Below are positions 1-9,546 of a stretch of DNA of 64,000 nucleotides, piece by piece. Position 1 is the first letter of the stretch, and each line of letters opens with the position of its first letter. The position numbers and the translations under genes are program-made. The notes under the pieces are model-generated. The model was not told the origin of the DNA, did not search any database, and saw only the letters and a program-made list of their open reading frames with translations. Origin of the DNA: Opacimonas sp040514355 (lineage in GTDB: Bacteria > Pseudomonadota > Gammaproteobacteria > Enterobacterales > Alteromonadaceae); NCBI GenBank assembly GCA_040514355.1, contig JBEVCF010000090.1, positions 13,613 through 77,612 on the forward strand. Reading direction: 5' to 3'.

Positions 1-105
1 ATCAATTCGCATATCAAACGGATCCGCAAAAAATTTGTGGAGGTTGACCCAGCCTTTGATGGGATCGAAACAGTGTATGGGATGGGCTATCGATGGCGAA
101 ACTAA
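1..105 (+). CDS. OmpR/PhoB-family response regulator, C-terminal end only (5' truncated by window)
   Basis: The first 34 codons encode the end of a winged-helix DNA-binding domain. The stretch NSHIKRIRKKF and the terminal VYGMGYRW are the recognition-helix and C-terminal wing signatures of OmpR-type regulators. The stop at 103-105 lies inside the following kinase gene (13 bp overlap), so the two form a translationally coupled two-component pair. The receiver domain lies outside the window. Because the partner kinase resembles the TIGR03785 type, this may be the matching 'dedicated sortase system' regulator (TIGR03787), but too little is visible to confirm that. Confidence 0.85.
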   Translation: MNSHIKRIRKKFVEVDPAFDGIETVYGMGYRWRN

Positions 106-2255
106 GCCTGCGTTTTGGTCTGCGCGCCAAGCTGTTGGTGTTTTCTTCCTTTTTGTTTGCGATCCCGTATTTGGGGTATCAATACGTCTGGGAGTTAGAG
201 ACATATCTGCGCATTGGACAGGAGCAAACCTTAGTCGGTACGGCGCGTTCAGTGGCAACCGTGCTACACGAACGACCGGCGCTATTTGCCCAAGAAAGTG
301 CGTTTTTGCAATCGGTGCGCCCGAATAAAGATTTGTATGCACACGATATCAAAGCGCCCATTCGTTTGGATGGACAGCTGCGAGATTGGACGGATTACAG
401 CCCGCATGTGCTGAGTTTTGGCAGTCAGCAGTTGATCACCCAAAACGTGCCTTACCAAGCGGAGAGTTTTCGCTTTGATCATATGGTGGGGCAGTTTGAC
501 CGATATTTGTATGTGATGTTTGCGGTGGTCGATGAGGCGGTGGTGTATCGCAAGCAAAATACCTTGAGTATCCACAAAAATGACTTTATCCAAGTTGCGA
601 TGCTCGATGAGTTTGGACAATTTACACGCTATGTGGTCGCGCCGTATGCGCCAGGTTGGGTAAATGCGTATAAGGTGGCTTTGACTGAGGATGACAATCC
701 GGCACAACGGTTCCGTCCGGTGGAATTAACCCGTGCGATCCAAGGATATTGGCGTGAAACGTCGACAGGCTATCAGGTAGAGCTGCGTTTTCCGTTATCG
801 ATGATGTCTGGCAATATTGCGTTTGCGATTTCAGATGTAGATAACGAAAGTAATCCTGGGATTAAATATACAATAGGCACGGCAAATCCTGAACAAGCCG
901 ATGCGCTTGGCACAGTGGTGGTGCCTTCTCCAGAATTAGAACAGATCATCAAAGGTTTAGAATACGCTGATGCCCGGGTGTGGGTGGTGGATAAGCACCA
1001 AAGAGTGTTGGCTAGAGCGGGGGATATCCAATCAGCAGGGAAGGGTTTAGTAACGGAACCTGACGATAAGAGTTGGTGGGGGCAGGTGCAAAACAAAATC
1101 TTGCGGCCGCTGTATTATCAGTTTTTGACCAAGCCGTCGGATGAATATATCGATGAGCTGCAAGATGCGGTGGCCTTGGAAGGCCAAGAGGTGCGTGCAG
1201 CGTTACAAGGTGAGGCCAATACTCTGTGGCGCATTAGTCTTGATAACAAGGCAGTGATCATCTCCGCAGCGCATCCTATTTTTGTGGCAGGCGAGGTGTT
1301 TGGGGCCGTGGTGGTTGAGCAAACGACGCATGGGATCAGAACGCTGCGTAACCAAGCCCTAGAAAAACAATTTAACTTTTTTCTTGCGGTCATTGTATTT
1401 GGGACCTTGGCGCTGTTTTTGTTGGCATCGCGCATTTCTTGGCGCATTCGCAAACTGCGCAATGATACTGAGCAAGCGATTGACCGGTCGGGCAAGATCA
1501 TCGGTAGCCTGTCTGTACAAGACAGTCATGATGAAATCGGTGATCTATCCAGAGGGTTTGCCCAAGTGCTGGGGCGGTTGAGTCAGTACAACCACTATCT
1601 GGAAAATATGGCGGCCAGGTTATCTCACGAGATCCGCACGCCGGTGGCCGTGGTCAAATCCTCACTCGAAAATTTGGAGTTGATAGAGGATAAAAACAGT
1701 GAGCAAGCGCATACTTTTGTGCACAGAGCCAAAGAAGGTTTGGCAAGACTGAGTCTGATTTTACACAGTATGAGCGAGGCAACGCGTTTGGAGCAGGTAC
1801 TGCAAGGGTATCAAAAAAGCGAGGTAGATTTGGTACCTTTGCTAGAGCATTATGTGCATGGACTCAACGCTTACTCTGCTACGCCAGTTGTGCTGCACTG
1901 CGAGCCTCAAACGATGGTGATCAAAGCATCCCCTGATTTGTTAACGCAGATGTTGGATAAGGTCACCAGTAATGCGATGGATTTTGCATTTGAGGGCAGT
2001 ACGATTGATATTTATCTACGGGGCAATGGTGCCATAGAGGTAGTCAATACCGGGCCTGCTATCAAAGCGGCGATGAAGGAAGAGCTGTTTAATTTGATGG
2101 TGTCCGTGCGGGACAAAAATACCGATGCGTTACATCTCGGCCTTGGGCTATATATGGCGAAGTTGATTGCGGAGTTCCACGAGATGGCAATATCGATTGA
2201 TAACGGGGAGCAAGATAATCAGGTGGTGGTTAAGATAGAAAAAGGGGGCGAGTAA
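93..2255 (+). CDS. membrane sensor histidine kinase with periplasmic CBM9-like domain (probable 'dedicated sortase system' kinase)
   Basis: 720 residues. A membrane helix at about 10-30 precedes a large periplasmic region of roughly 390 residues containing IRLDGQLRDWTDY, typical of the start of CBM9-like sugar-binding folds. A second helix lies near 428-446, then a HAMP-like linker, the HisKA H-box SHEIRTPVAVV with phospho-acceptor His about 512, and a HATPase domain with N-box (VTSNAMDFA) and G-box (LGLGLYMAK). The ATG overlaps the end of the response-regulator gene. The architecture and length match the marine proteobacterial sortase-linked kinase family (TIGR03785), which is an inference because no sortase is visible here. 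It is unlikely to be a CusS: its sensor domain is far larger, and a 143-bp gap separates it from the copper genes. Confidence 0.8.
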   Translation: MAKLSLRFGLRAKLLVFSSFLFAIPYLGYQYVWELETYLRIGQEQTLVGTARSVATVLHERPALFAQESAFLQSVRPNKDLYAHDIKAPIRLDGQLRDWTDYSPHVLSFGSQQLITQNVPYQAESFRFDHMVGQFDRYLYVMFAVVDEAVVYRKQNTLSIHKNDFIQVAMLDEFGQFTRYVVAPYAPGWVNAYKVALTEDDNPAQRFRPVELTRAIQGYWRETSTGYQVELRFPLSMMSGNIAFAISDVDNESNPGIKYTIGTANPEQADALGTVVVPSPELEQIIKGLEYADARVWVVDKHQRVLARAGDIQSAGKGLVTEPDDKSWWGQVQNKILRPLYYQFLTKPSDEYIDELQDAVALEGQEVRAALQGEANTLWRISLDNKAVIISAAHPIFVAGEVFGAVVVEQTTHGIRTLRNQALEKQFNFFLAVIVFGTLALFLLASRISWRIRKLRNDTEQAIDRSGKIIGSLSVQDSHDEIGDLSRGFAQVLGRLSQYNHYLENMAARLSHEIRTPVAVVKSSLENLELIEDKNSEQAHTFVHRAKEGLARLSLILHSMSEATRLEQVLQGYQKSEVDLVPLLEHYVHGLNAYSATPVVLHCEPQTMVIKASPDLLTQMLDKVTSNAMDFAFEGSTIDIYLRGNGAIEVVNTGPAIKAAMKEELFNLMVSVRDKNTDALHLGLGLYMAKLIAEFHEMAISIDNGEQDNQVVVKIEKGGE

Positions 2256-2349
2256 GAGTTATGTTTACGTGATGGGGAAATTTAAAATGCATTTTTCTTA
2301 TAGACGCCAAATAATACATTAACCAAACCTTAATCAACCCTCCTCCATC

Positions 2350-2378
2350 TTTACAACCTCGCTGGCTTCCCTTATGCT
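2350..2378 (+). promoter_or_regulatory. putative sigma-70 promoter of the copper-efflux operon
   Basis: TTTACA (2350-2355) and TATGCT (2373-2378) are separated by 17 bp. They match the -35 and -10 consensus at five and four of six positions and lie about 20-30 bp before the first gene of the Cus-like set. I found no clear MerR/CueR-type operator with the elongated 19-20 bp spacer, so the regulator cannot be named from the sequence. Confidence 0.45.
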
Positions 2379-2407
2379 AAATACTTATCCATAACCATGT
2401 GTGGCCC

Positions 2408-2779
2408 ATGTCAAAAACCATCACAACCATCACCGTTTTATGTGCCTTGCTGTTGCAAGTCTGGGCGCCGATGGCTGGTGCGTGGATGGATCAAGATGAG
2501 ATGGCAGATTGTCACAATGATGCTGGCATGATGGTAGAGATGGCCGAGATGACAGACACGTCAACAACGCATGTCATGGCCTCGGTAATTGATGTGGCTA
2601 TGGACTGCTGTGGTAGTGACTGCACCTGCCCAACCAGTGCCTGCCAATCCCCAACTCTGTTGCCCAATAACCATGTTACAACGCTTGCGGTTGATAACTC
2701 GTTTAGCCTAGTTAGCAAGCCTCAATCAACCCTACCAAGCGTCATTACGCACCTCTATCGTCCACCGATATTCGCTTAA
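2408..2779 (+). CDS. small secreted Met/His/Cys-rich protein at head of copper efflux operon
   Basis: About 123 residues from the ATG at 2408; a GTG three codons upstream (2399) is the alternative start, and neither has a good Shine-Dalgarno. A signal peptide ending in APMAGA is followed by a metal-ligand-rich segment (DCHNDAGMM, EMAEMTD, CCGSDCTC). Small proteins of this look are often found first in CusCBA or copper-resistance clusters of marine gammaproteobacteria (DUF2946/CopL-like). I cannot assign a specific family. The Met, His and Cys clusters suggest periplasmic Cu(I)/Ag(I) binding. The next gene starts about 90 bp downstream on the same strand. Confidence 0.6.
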   Translation: MSKTITTITVLCALLLQVWAPMAGAWMDQDEMADCHNDAGMMVEMAEMTDTSTTHVMASVIDVAMDCCGSDCTCPTSACQSPTLLPNNHVTTLAVDNSFSLVSKPQSTLPSVITHLYRPPIFA

Positions 2780-2866
2780 CCTAGCCTTATTGCGCCCAAA
2801 TTTCGGCGACAAACCCCAATTTTTCCAATCAGGGAAGCCTTTTATTATTACATTTTGGAATTGATC

Positions 2867-4303
2867 ATGACGTATTTTGCATGGTGTTTACGTAACGTAC
2901 TTCGAGTATGGCTAGTCACGTTTGGCCTATTTGCCTGGGTAATGTTTATCCCAGCTTATGCCCAAAACTCAACTCAGTCTCATACTCTCAACCAAGCCCC
3001 CGCGCTGAGCTTGTCTGACGCGATAGCCACTGCGCTCAATAACGATCCGTGGCTCTCTGGCTCGCAGTTTCAACAACAAGCTCTTGAGCAACGCAGCCAA
3101 TCAGCTGGTATTTTGCCCGATCCTGTTTTTTCTTTGGGCTTATTGAATTTACCCAGCGATTCCTTTGCGCTGGGACAAGAAAATATGACCCAGATCAAAG
3201 TGGGCGTGAGCCAAGCTTTACCGCGTGGTGACACCTTGCAACTTACGCAAACTAAACTCTCGACCGCTGCCCAAATGCATCCACTGCAGCGCGCTGACCG
3301 ACGAGCACAACTCACCCAGCGCGTCACCCAACACTGGTTAGATGCTTACTTAGCCCAAGCCACATTGGCGATATATGCGCGTGAGTGGAATGTGTTTGAG
3401 CAACTGATTGATATTACCCAATCTCAATATCGCAGCGCGTTGGGTAGTGCTCGCCAAGCTAATATCTTGGCTGCCGAACTCACTATTTTACAAATTGAAG
3501 ACACGATCACAGCCGTTGAAGCGCAGCGAGATGTCGCTTTTGCGGCTCTGTCTACTTGGCTATTTAATATCGAGCAACCAGCACTCGGTCAAAACGCAGC
3601 CCATAACCAAAATACGACCATACAAGCGGTTGCAGATACCTTACCTCTGTTAACCGAAGTCGATACTTTGCTTGCCGGAACAAATACGCAGACCACCTTA
3701 GTTTCACTTTTACAAAATCACCCTGCATTGCAAGCTCTAGGGGTCAAACAGGACGTAGCACAACACGACGTCGCCATAGCCAAACAGGCTCATGCGCCGC
3801 AGTGGGGTTTTAACGCAGCTTATGCACTGCGCGATGACCAGCCCGATGGTCGTAGCCGAGCGGATCTGTTTTCCCTTGGGGTGACCGTGCAAATGCCGAT
3901 CAATCCTGACGCCAAACAAGACCGTGATGTGGCGGCCAGCATTGCCAATGCAGAAGCGGTTAAAACTGAACAGCGTTTATTACTCCAAACCATGTACGGT
4001 GAAGTACAACAACTCATTAGTCGGCAGCAGCGTTTAGTGCAGCGCCAAGATTTGTATCAAAACAAGTTGTTGCCGCAAGCGCAGAACCAAACTGAGGTGT
4101 TGTTAGCCGCCTTGACCAATGATGATACCGATTACCAAGCGGTACTCTCTGCCAAAATGACGCAGATCCAAACCCACATCGCTGCACTCAAAATTGATGT
4201 GGAGCTAGCCAAAATCAAGAGCCAACTTATGTATTACTTGCAGCCTCAAAGCACGGTGTACTCAGCACATCATGCCTATACCCAACGTATCCAAGGAGAA
4301 TAA
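2867..4303 (+). CDS. cusC: TolC-family outer-membrane channel of Cu/Ag efflux (CusC/CzcC-like)
   Basis: About 478 residues from the ATG at 2867; a TTG at 2855 is possible but less likely. A signal peptide ends at IPAYAQ. The mature part has the OEP/TolC layout: LSLSDAIATAL, the GILPDPVFSLGL segment typical of heavy-metal OEP proteins, long helical stretches and an internal repeat. There is no lipobox Cys, unlike E. coli CusC, which is lipidated. It forms the outer-membrane exit duct of the tripartite RND pump encoded by the next two genes, and its stop lies one base before the adaptor ATG. Confidence 0.85.
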   Translation: MTYFAWCLRNVLRVWLVTFGLFAWVMFIPAYAQNSTQSHTLNQAPALSLSDAIATALNNDPWLSGSQFQQQALEQRSQSAGILPDPVFSLGLLNLPSDSFALGQENMTQIKVGVSQALPRGDTLQLTQTKLSTAAQMHPLQRADRRAQLTQRVTQHWLDAYLAQATLAIYAREWNVFEQLIDITQSQYRSALGSARQANILAAELTILQIEDTITAVEAQRDVAFAALSTWLFNIEQPALGQNAAHNQNTTIQAVADTLPLLTEVDTLLAGTNTQTTLVSLLQNHPALQALGVKQDVAQHDVAIAKQAHAPQWGFNAAYALRDDQPDGRSRADLFSLGVTVQMPINPDAKQDRDVAASIANAEAVKTEQRLLLQTMYGEVQQLISRQQRLVQRQDLYQNKLLPQAQNQTEVLLAALTNDDTDYQAVLSAKMTQIQTHIAALKIDVELAKIKSQLMYYLQPQSTVYSAHHAYTQRIQGE

Positions 4304-4304
4304 T

Positions 4305-5807
4305 ATGACGACCTCAACACCGCATAAAAAAACGCTCGTTATAGGTATCATCACCGGACTTTTACTGGGTGCTGCTGGTACCTATTTATGGTCGGGGAGT
4401 GCTGGGCATGATCACAGTGGGCAGAGTGACAGCGCGAGCAAAGAGCGTCAACCCCTGTATTGGGTCGCCCCCATGGATGCCAATTATCGGCGCGACGCAC
4501 CCGGCAAATCACCCATGGGGATGGATTTGATCCCCGTTTATGAAGAAACCGGAGCCGATAAAGAAGTCGGTACAGTCAGCATTGCTTCACATGTGGTCAA
4601 CAACCTTGGTGTGCGCACCGCAGAGGTGACATACCGTGATATCACACAAGATATTCACACGGTTGGCTATGTACGATTTGATGAAAGCTCGCTGGTGCAT
4701 ATCCATCCGCGTGTGTCTGGTTGGATTGAAGACTTATTTGTCTCAGCCGAAGGCGATCCTGTCACAGCAGGACAAGCGCTGTATACCCTGTATTCACCAC
4801 AGCTAGTCAATGCCCAAGAAGAGTTACTCGTTGCCCTAAAACGACAAAATTCGACCTTGATTGCAGCCGCCAAAGCACGACTCAAAGCCCTACAATTGGA
4901 CGCGAATACCATTCGCACTATCGAGCGCACTCAACAAGTACAATCCACGTTGACCTTTTATGCGCCTCAAGATGGTGTGGTGAGCGACCTGAGGGTGCGC
5001 GCGGGGTTTTATGTGGAGCCGGGACAAAACTTACTCAGTATTGGGCAATTAGATACGGTTTGGGTTGAAGCACAAGTACTCGCCGAGCAACAGGCATTAC
5101 TCACTGACAATTTGCCAGTTACTATCACCACTGCAAATGTGCCTGGTCAAACGTGGCGAGGACAGGTGAGCTACGTCTATCCTACGCTTAACGCCAAAAC
5201 CAGAACCGCCAAAGCGCGTATACGCTTAAACAATTCTGAACAGTTACTCAAACCCAATATGTTTACGCAAGTTCATATCACCGTGCCGGAGCAAACGCCT
5301 GCGCTTGTTGTACCGAGTGAAGCGGTCATTCGAACAGGCCAACAAGACCGCATAGTCGTAGTAATGGCACCTGGTGATTTCAAATCCATTGCCGTCACCA
5401 CAGGACGCATGAGTCGTGAGTACACAGAAATACTCAACGGTCTGGATGAAGGTTATGAGGTTGTGACATCCGCGCAATTTCTGCTCGATTCCGAATCAAG
5501 CAAAACATCCGATTTCAAACGTATTGAACCTCTCCCAGAAGGCGCTAGCGCTTGGACGCATGCCACTGTTGAGGATGTGGATGAGGAAGAACGGCTGGTT
5601 ACGCTCGACCACGGACCGTTGGATACCTTTAACATGATGGGCATGACCATGGATTTTATGGTCGCCGACGATATTGATATTGACGCCTTTGTCATCGATG
5701 CTGAAGTCCATGTCGAAATCGTCAAACACCCTTCAGGCATGTTTCAAGTAAAAACCTTGCATATGATGTCTGACGATAGCATGGACAATGAAGGAGGTCA
5801 GCCATGA
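4305..5807 (+). CDS. cusB: RND periplasmic adaptor (CusB-like) with N-terminal metal-binding and C-terminal CusF-like domains
   Basis: 500 residues. The ATG at 4305 has AGGAGA at 4294-4299 immediately upstream. An N-terminal membrane anchor is followed at residues 45-80 by a heavy-metal-binding domain (YWVAPMDANY, SPMGMDLIPVY). The membrane-fusion core (lipoyl/barrel-sandwich, helical hairpin, beta-barrel) comes next. From about 420 to 492 there is a CusF-like domain with FNMMGMTMDFMV, the Met-rich Cu(I)/Ag(I) site. Fusion of the metallochaperone to the adaptor would place cargo capture within the pump. The stop overlaps the start of the RND gene as ATGA. Confidence 0.9.
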   Translation: MTTSTPHKKTLVIGIITGLLLGAAGTYLWSGSAGHDHSGQSDSASKERQPLYWVAPMDANYRRDAPGKSPMGMDLIPVYEETGADKEVGTVSIASHVVNNLGVRTAEVTYRDITQDIHTVGYVRFDESSLVHIHPRVSGWIEDLFVSAEGDPVTAGQALYTLYSPQLVNAQEELLVALKRQNSTLIAAAKARLKALQLDANTIRTIERTQQVQSTLTFYAPQDGVVSDLRVRAGFYVEPGQNLLSIGQLDTVWVEAQVLAEQQALLTDNLPVTITTANVPGQTWRGQVSYVYPTLNAKTRTAKARIRLNNSEQLLKPNMFTQVHITVPEQTPALVVPSEAVIRTGQQDRIVVVMAPGDFKSIAVTTGRMSREYTEILNGLDEGYEVVTSAQFLLDSESSKTSDFKRIEPLPEGASAWTHATVEDVDEEERLVTLDHGPLDTFNMMGMTMDFMVADDIDIDAFVIDAEVHVEIVKHPSGMFQVKTLHMMSDDSMDNEGGQP

Positions 5808-8800
5808 TCAGTGCCATCATTCGCTGGTCGTTGCAGAACCGGTTTTTTGTGTTGCTGCTGACCTTGATGATCATGGGGGCTGGGCTCTTTGCCATCAAAC
5901 ACACCCCCATCGATGCCATCCCTGACTTGTCTGACGTGCAGGTCATTGTCAAAACTAACTATCCCGGTCAAGCGCCGCAAGTGGTGCAAGATCAGGTCAC
6001 GTTTCCACTGACCTCGGCGTTATTATCGGTACCGGGTGCCCAAACGGTGCGCGGTTTTTCGTTTTTTGGTGACTCCTACGTCTACGTCATTTTTGATGAT
6101 AAGACTGATGTGTATTGGGCGCGCAGTCGGGTCCTCGAATACCTCAACCAAGCCAGCCGCGATCTACCCGAAGGTGTGCAGCCCCAATTAGGCCCCGATG
6201 CCACTGGGGTGGGTTGGATCTACATGTATGCCTTGACCGACCGCACGGGACAACTCGATTTGAGTGAGCTGCGCAGTTTGCAAGATTGGTTTTTGAAATA
6301 CGAATTGCAAAGTGTCGCGGGTGTCTCGGAAGTAGCGACGGTCGGCGGTATGGTCAAACAATACCAAGTCCAAATCGACCCGCAGCGTCTGCGTGCGTAC
6401 AACTTACCCCTTAATCATGTGCACATGGCATTGCAGCGCGGTAATCAAGAAACGGGTGCGTCGGTGCTAGAGTTAGCCGAAGCTGAGTATATGGTGACTG
6501 CCACTGGCTATATTCAATCCATCGAGGATATCCAAAACATCCCACTAGGCGCCGATGAGCAAGGGACGGCTTTGTTTGTCTCGGATGTCGCCACCGTCCA
6601 ACTCGGTCCACAAATGCGCCGAGGCGTGGCCGAACTCAATGGCGAGGGGGAAGTCGTCGGTGGGATCGTGGTACAGCGTTTTGGTGAAAATGCCCAACAA
6701 ACCATCGAGCGCGTCAAAGCTAAATTAGCTGATTTGGCCAGAGCCCTGCCTGCTGGCGTCGAAATCGTACCCGTCTATGACCGCTCTGCGTTGATTGAGC
6801 GTGCCGTGGATAACCTGTGGGACAAACTCACAGAAGAATTAATCATTGTCGCGTTGGTTTGTGCCGTGTTTTTATTTCATTTGCGCTCAGCCCTCGTCGC
6901 GGTGGTGACGTTGCCTCTGGGGATTTTGACCGCGTTTATAATCATGTATTACCAAGGTATCAATGCCAACATCATGTCCTTAGGGGGGATCGCGATTGCG
7001 ATTGGCGCCATGACTGACGGGGCGATTGTCATGATTGAAAACATGCACAAGCACATGGCTAAAACCCCGTTGACCAAAGCCAATCGTTGGGAAGTGGTGG
7101 GTAAAGCCTGTACTGAAGTTGGCCCTGCGCTGTTTTTCTCTTTATTGATCATCACCGTTTCATTTGTGCCAGTATTTATATTGGAGGCCCAAGAGGGGCG
7201 TATGTTTGCGCCGCTCGCTTACACCAAAACCTATGCCATGGCTGCCGCAGCGGGCTTGGCTATCACACTCGTGCCTGTTCTGATCGGTTACTGCATACGT
7301 GGCAAGGTACTCGATGAGCAGAAAAACCCGCTCAACCGTTTATTGATCTGGGGCTATCGCCCTCTGGTAAAACAAGTACTGCAGTGGCCTAAACTCACAA
7401 TTGTATTGGCCTTGGTGGTGACTTACATCGGTTTTTGGCCCATGGATAAGATTGGTAGTGAGTTTATGCCTCCATTAGATGAGGGGGATTTGATGTACAT
7501 GCCAACGACCTACCCCGGGATTTCAATAGGTAAAGCGCGTGAGTTACTGCAACAAACCGACAAACTGATCCGCACGATCCCCGAGGTCGAAAATGTGTTC
7601 GGCAAAGTCGGTCGTGCCGATACTGCAACCGATCCGGCGCCATTGACGATGATCGAAACCTTTATTCAGTTAAAACCGCGTGAGCTCTGGCGTCCTGGTT
7701 TGACAACGGCCGATTTACAAGCTGAGTTAGATGCCTTAGTGCAGTTTCCTGGCTTGACCAATGCTTGGGTCATGCCGATTAAAACCCGCATAGATATGTT
7801 GGCGACGGGGATCAAAACACCCGTCGGGATCAAAGTGGCAGGCCCTGATTTGGCCGTCATCCAAAGCATCGGCGAAGAGCTTGAACGCTTGCTCGTAAAT
7901 GTCCCTGGCACTGCCTCGGTGTATTCGGAGCGCGTGGCCGGTGGCCGGTATTTATCGATTAATATTGATCGTTTGGCCGCAGCCCGTTTTGGCTTGAATA
8001 TCGCGGATATACAACAAGTCATTGCTACCGCCGTCGGTGGCATGCAAGTCACGGAGACGGTTGAAGGGCAAGCGCGTTATCCGGTCAATTTGCGCTACTT
8101 ACAAGATTATCGCGATTCACCTGAGCAGCTAGCTATGCTACCAATTGTGACACCTAATGGCGCGCATATCACATTGGGCGCGGTAGCTGATATTGTGATC
8201 ATTTCAGGCCCTGCGGGGATCAAAAGTGAAAATGCCCGACTCAATGGCTGGACCTACATTGATATTGCGGATGTCGATGTGGGAACATACGTAGCAGACG
8301 CGCAGGCCTACTTAGTTGAAAACCTCAGCTTGCCAACGGGTTATGCCTTGAACTGGGCTGGGCAGTACGAGTATATGCAACGTGCCGAAGCCAAATTGAC
8401 TTATGTGTTACCACTAACCTTGGCTATCATTGTGATTTTGTTATACCTGAGTTTTCGCTCTGTAGCAGAAGTCGCGATGATTTTGGTGACCTTGCCAATG
8501 GCCATGATTGGCGGCCTGTGGTTGTTGTATCTCGAAGGCTTTAATTTTTCGATTGCCGTGGGGGTCGGGTTTATTGCTTTGGCTGGTGTTGCGGTTGAAA
8601 TTGGTGTGTTGATGCTCGTTTATCTCAACCAAGCGATGCGTGATTTGCAAGACCAAGCCAAATCTGCACAGAACCCAATCCAACCCCAAGCGTTTACCCA
8701 TGCACTCGTTGAGGGCGCAGCCCGGCGTGTGCGCCCCGTCATGATGACCGTTGCTACCATCATTTTAGGATTACTCCCTATTTTGTATGGCACAGGCACA

Positions 8801-8941
8801 GGGTCTGAAGTGATGAGTCGCATCGCTGCACCCATGGTCGGTGGGATGCTAAGCGCTGTGGTACTAACGCTGTTAGTGTTACCAGCCATCTATGCCTTGG
8901 TCAAACAATATGAGATAAAACGCTTTAATCAGCAGTTTTAA
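5804..8941 (+). CDS. cusA: heavy-metal RND transporter, Cu(I)/Ag(I) type (CusA-like)
   Basis: 1045 residues, the usual length of the heavy-metal efflux RND family. It begins MISAIIRWSLQNRFFV and carries the family segments DAIPDLSDVQVI, GAMTDGAIVMIENMHKH (transmembrane acidic relay) and VAGVAVEIGVLMLVYLN. The stretch RIDMLATGIKTPVGIKV matches the E. coli CusA region holding the metal-binding Met of the periplasmic cleft. This favours monovalent copper/silver over the Zn/Co/Cd of CzcA. It completes a CusCBA-type pump using proton motive force. The gene end overlaps the convergent yjbQ by 4 bp. Confidence 0.92.
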   Translation: MISAIIRWSLQNRFFVLLLTLMIMGAGLFAIKHTPIDAIPDLSDVQVIVKTNYPGQAPQVVQDQVTFPLTSALLSVPGAQTVRGFSFFGDSYVYVIFDDKTDVYWARSRVLEYLNQASRDLPEGVQPQLGPDATGVGWIYMYALTDRTGQLDLSELRSLQDWFLKYELQSVAGVSEVATVGGMVKQYQVQIDPQRLRAYNLPLNHVHMALQRGNQETGASVLELAEAEYMVTATGYIQSIEDIQNIPLGADEQGTALFVSDVATVQLGPQMRRGVAELNGEGEVVGGIVVQRFGENAQQTIERVKAKLADLARALPAGVEIVPVYDRSALIERAVDNLWDKLTEELIIVALVCAVFLFHLRSALVAVVTLPLGILTAFIIMYYQGINANIMSLGGIAIAIGAMTDGAIVMIENMHKHMAKTPLTKANRWEVVGKACTEVGPALFFSLLIITVSFVPVFILEAQEGRMFAPLAYTKTYAMAAAAGLAITLVPVLIGYCIRGKVLDEQKNPLNRLLIWGYRPLVKQVLQWPKLTIVLALVVTYIGFWPMDKIGSEFMPPLDEGDLMYMPTTYPGISIGKARELLQQTDKLIRTIPEVENVFGKVGRADTATDPAPLTMIETFIQLKPRELWRPGLTTADLQAELDALVQFPGLTNAWVMPIKTRIDMLATGIKTPVGIKVAGPDLAVIQSIGEELERLLVNVPGTASVYSERVAGGRYLSINIDRLAAARFGLNIADIQQVIATAVGGMQVTETVEGQARYPVNLRYLQDYRDSPEQLAMLPIVTPNGAHITLGAVADIVIISGPAGIKSENARLNGWTYIDIADVDVGTYVADAQAYLVENLSLPTGYALNWAGQYEYMQRAEAKLTYVLPLTLAIIVILLYLSFRSVAEVAMILVTLPMAMIGGLWLLYLEGFNFSIAVGVGFIALAGVAVEIGVLMLVYLNQAMRDLQDQAKSAQNPIQPQAFTHALVEGAARRVRPVMMTVATIILGLLPILYGTGTGSEVMSRIAAPMVGGMLSAVVLTLLVLPAIYALVKQYEIKRFNQQF

Positions 8942-9342
8942 ATCACCGTGATCACCAAACGCCTTGGCCCACCGTGATTGCGGTGTTCGCCAAGGTAAAT
9001 CCCTTGCCAAGTCCCTAAGCCTAATGCGTGATTAACGATAGGTATCGAGACACTACTGCCAAACAGTGACGCTTTGACATGTGCAGGCATATCATCACAA
9101 CCCTCATAGGTATGGGTAAAATGTGGACTGTTTTCAGGTACCATCACATTGGCATGGCTTTCCATATCCACGCGCACACTAGGATCGGCATTTTCGTTAA
9201 TACTCAAAGACGCCGAACTGTGCTGAATAAAGACATGTAATAACCCCGTTTGTGGGAGTGTGTCGATGGCCTGTTCGACATGCCGGGTGATCAAGTGAAA
9301 ACCGCGAGGAAAGGCGGGTAAGGTAAGTTGAATTTGTTGCAT
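8938..9342 (-). CDS. yjbQ: YjbQ/UPF0047 family protein
   Basis: 134 residues, the full family length. Conserved motifs are HVFIQHSSASLSINENAD, SPHFTHTYEGCDDMPAHVKASLFG and GTWQGIYLGEHRNHGGPR; the His/Asp/Glu set is the proposed active site. Family members can show weak thiamine-phosphate synthase activity in vitro or in complementation, but the physiological role is unsettled. The gene stands alone, converging on the cusA end with a 4-bp overlap and no terminator space between them. An AGGAA Shine-Dalgarno-like sequence precedes the ATG. Confidence 0.9.
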   Translation of the reverse strand: MQQIQLTLPAFPRGFHLITRHVEQAIDTLPQTGLLHVFIQHSSASLSINENADPSVRVDMESHANVMVPENSPHFTHTYEGCDDMPAHVKASLFGSSVSIPIVNHALGLGTWQGIYLGEHRNHGGPRRLVITVI

Positions 9343-9424
9343 GGTCGTCGCGTTCCTAACTCAGTGATATTGTCATTATACATCTGAAAATGGCGCTGAA
9401 AAGACACGTGCTAAGAGTCGCTAA

Positions 9425-9462
9425 ATAAAAAACCCTGCAGCTAGGGAGACAGCTACAGGGGT
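9425..9462 (-). terminator. Rho-independent terminator of the DUF3718 gene
   Basis: On the minus strand a stem (arms at 9451-9462 and 9431-9442, pairing about ACAGCT/AGCTGCAGGG with one mismatch and an 8-nt loop) is followed by a T-rich run made by the plus-strand A-tract at 9425-9432. It lies about 85 bp beyond the stop of the gene ending at 9547. Confidence 0.7.
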
Positions 9463-9546
9463 TAGTACAACAACGTTATACAGTAGTATTTACAAGTGCT
9501 TTTGAATTACAGGAATATCCTATCAAATGGCTTGTAACGACGACTG

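Noticed and set aside
93..2255. Considered the left-edge two-component pair as CusRS controlling the copper pump
   Set aside because: The sensor has a very large CBM9-like periplasmic region unlike CusS, and a 143-bp gap with its own promoter-like sequence separates it from the efflux genes.
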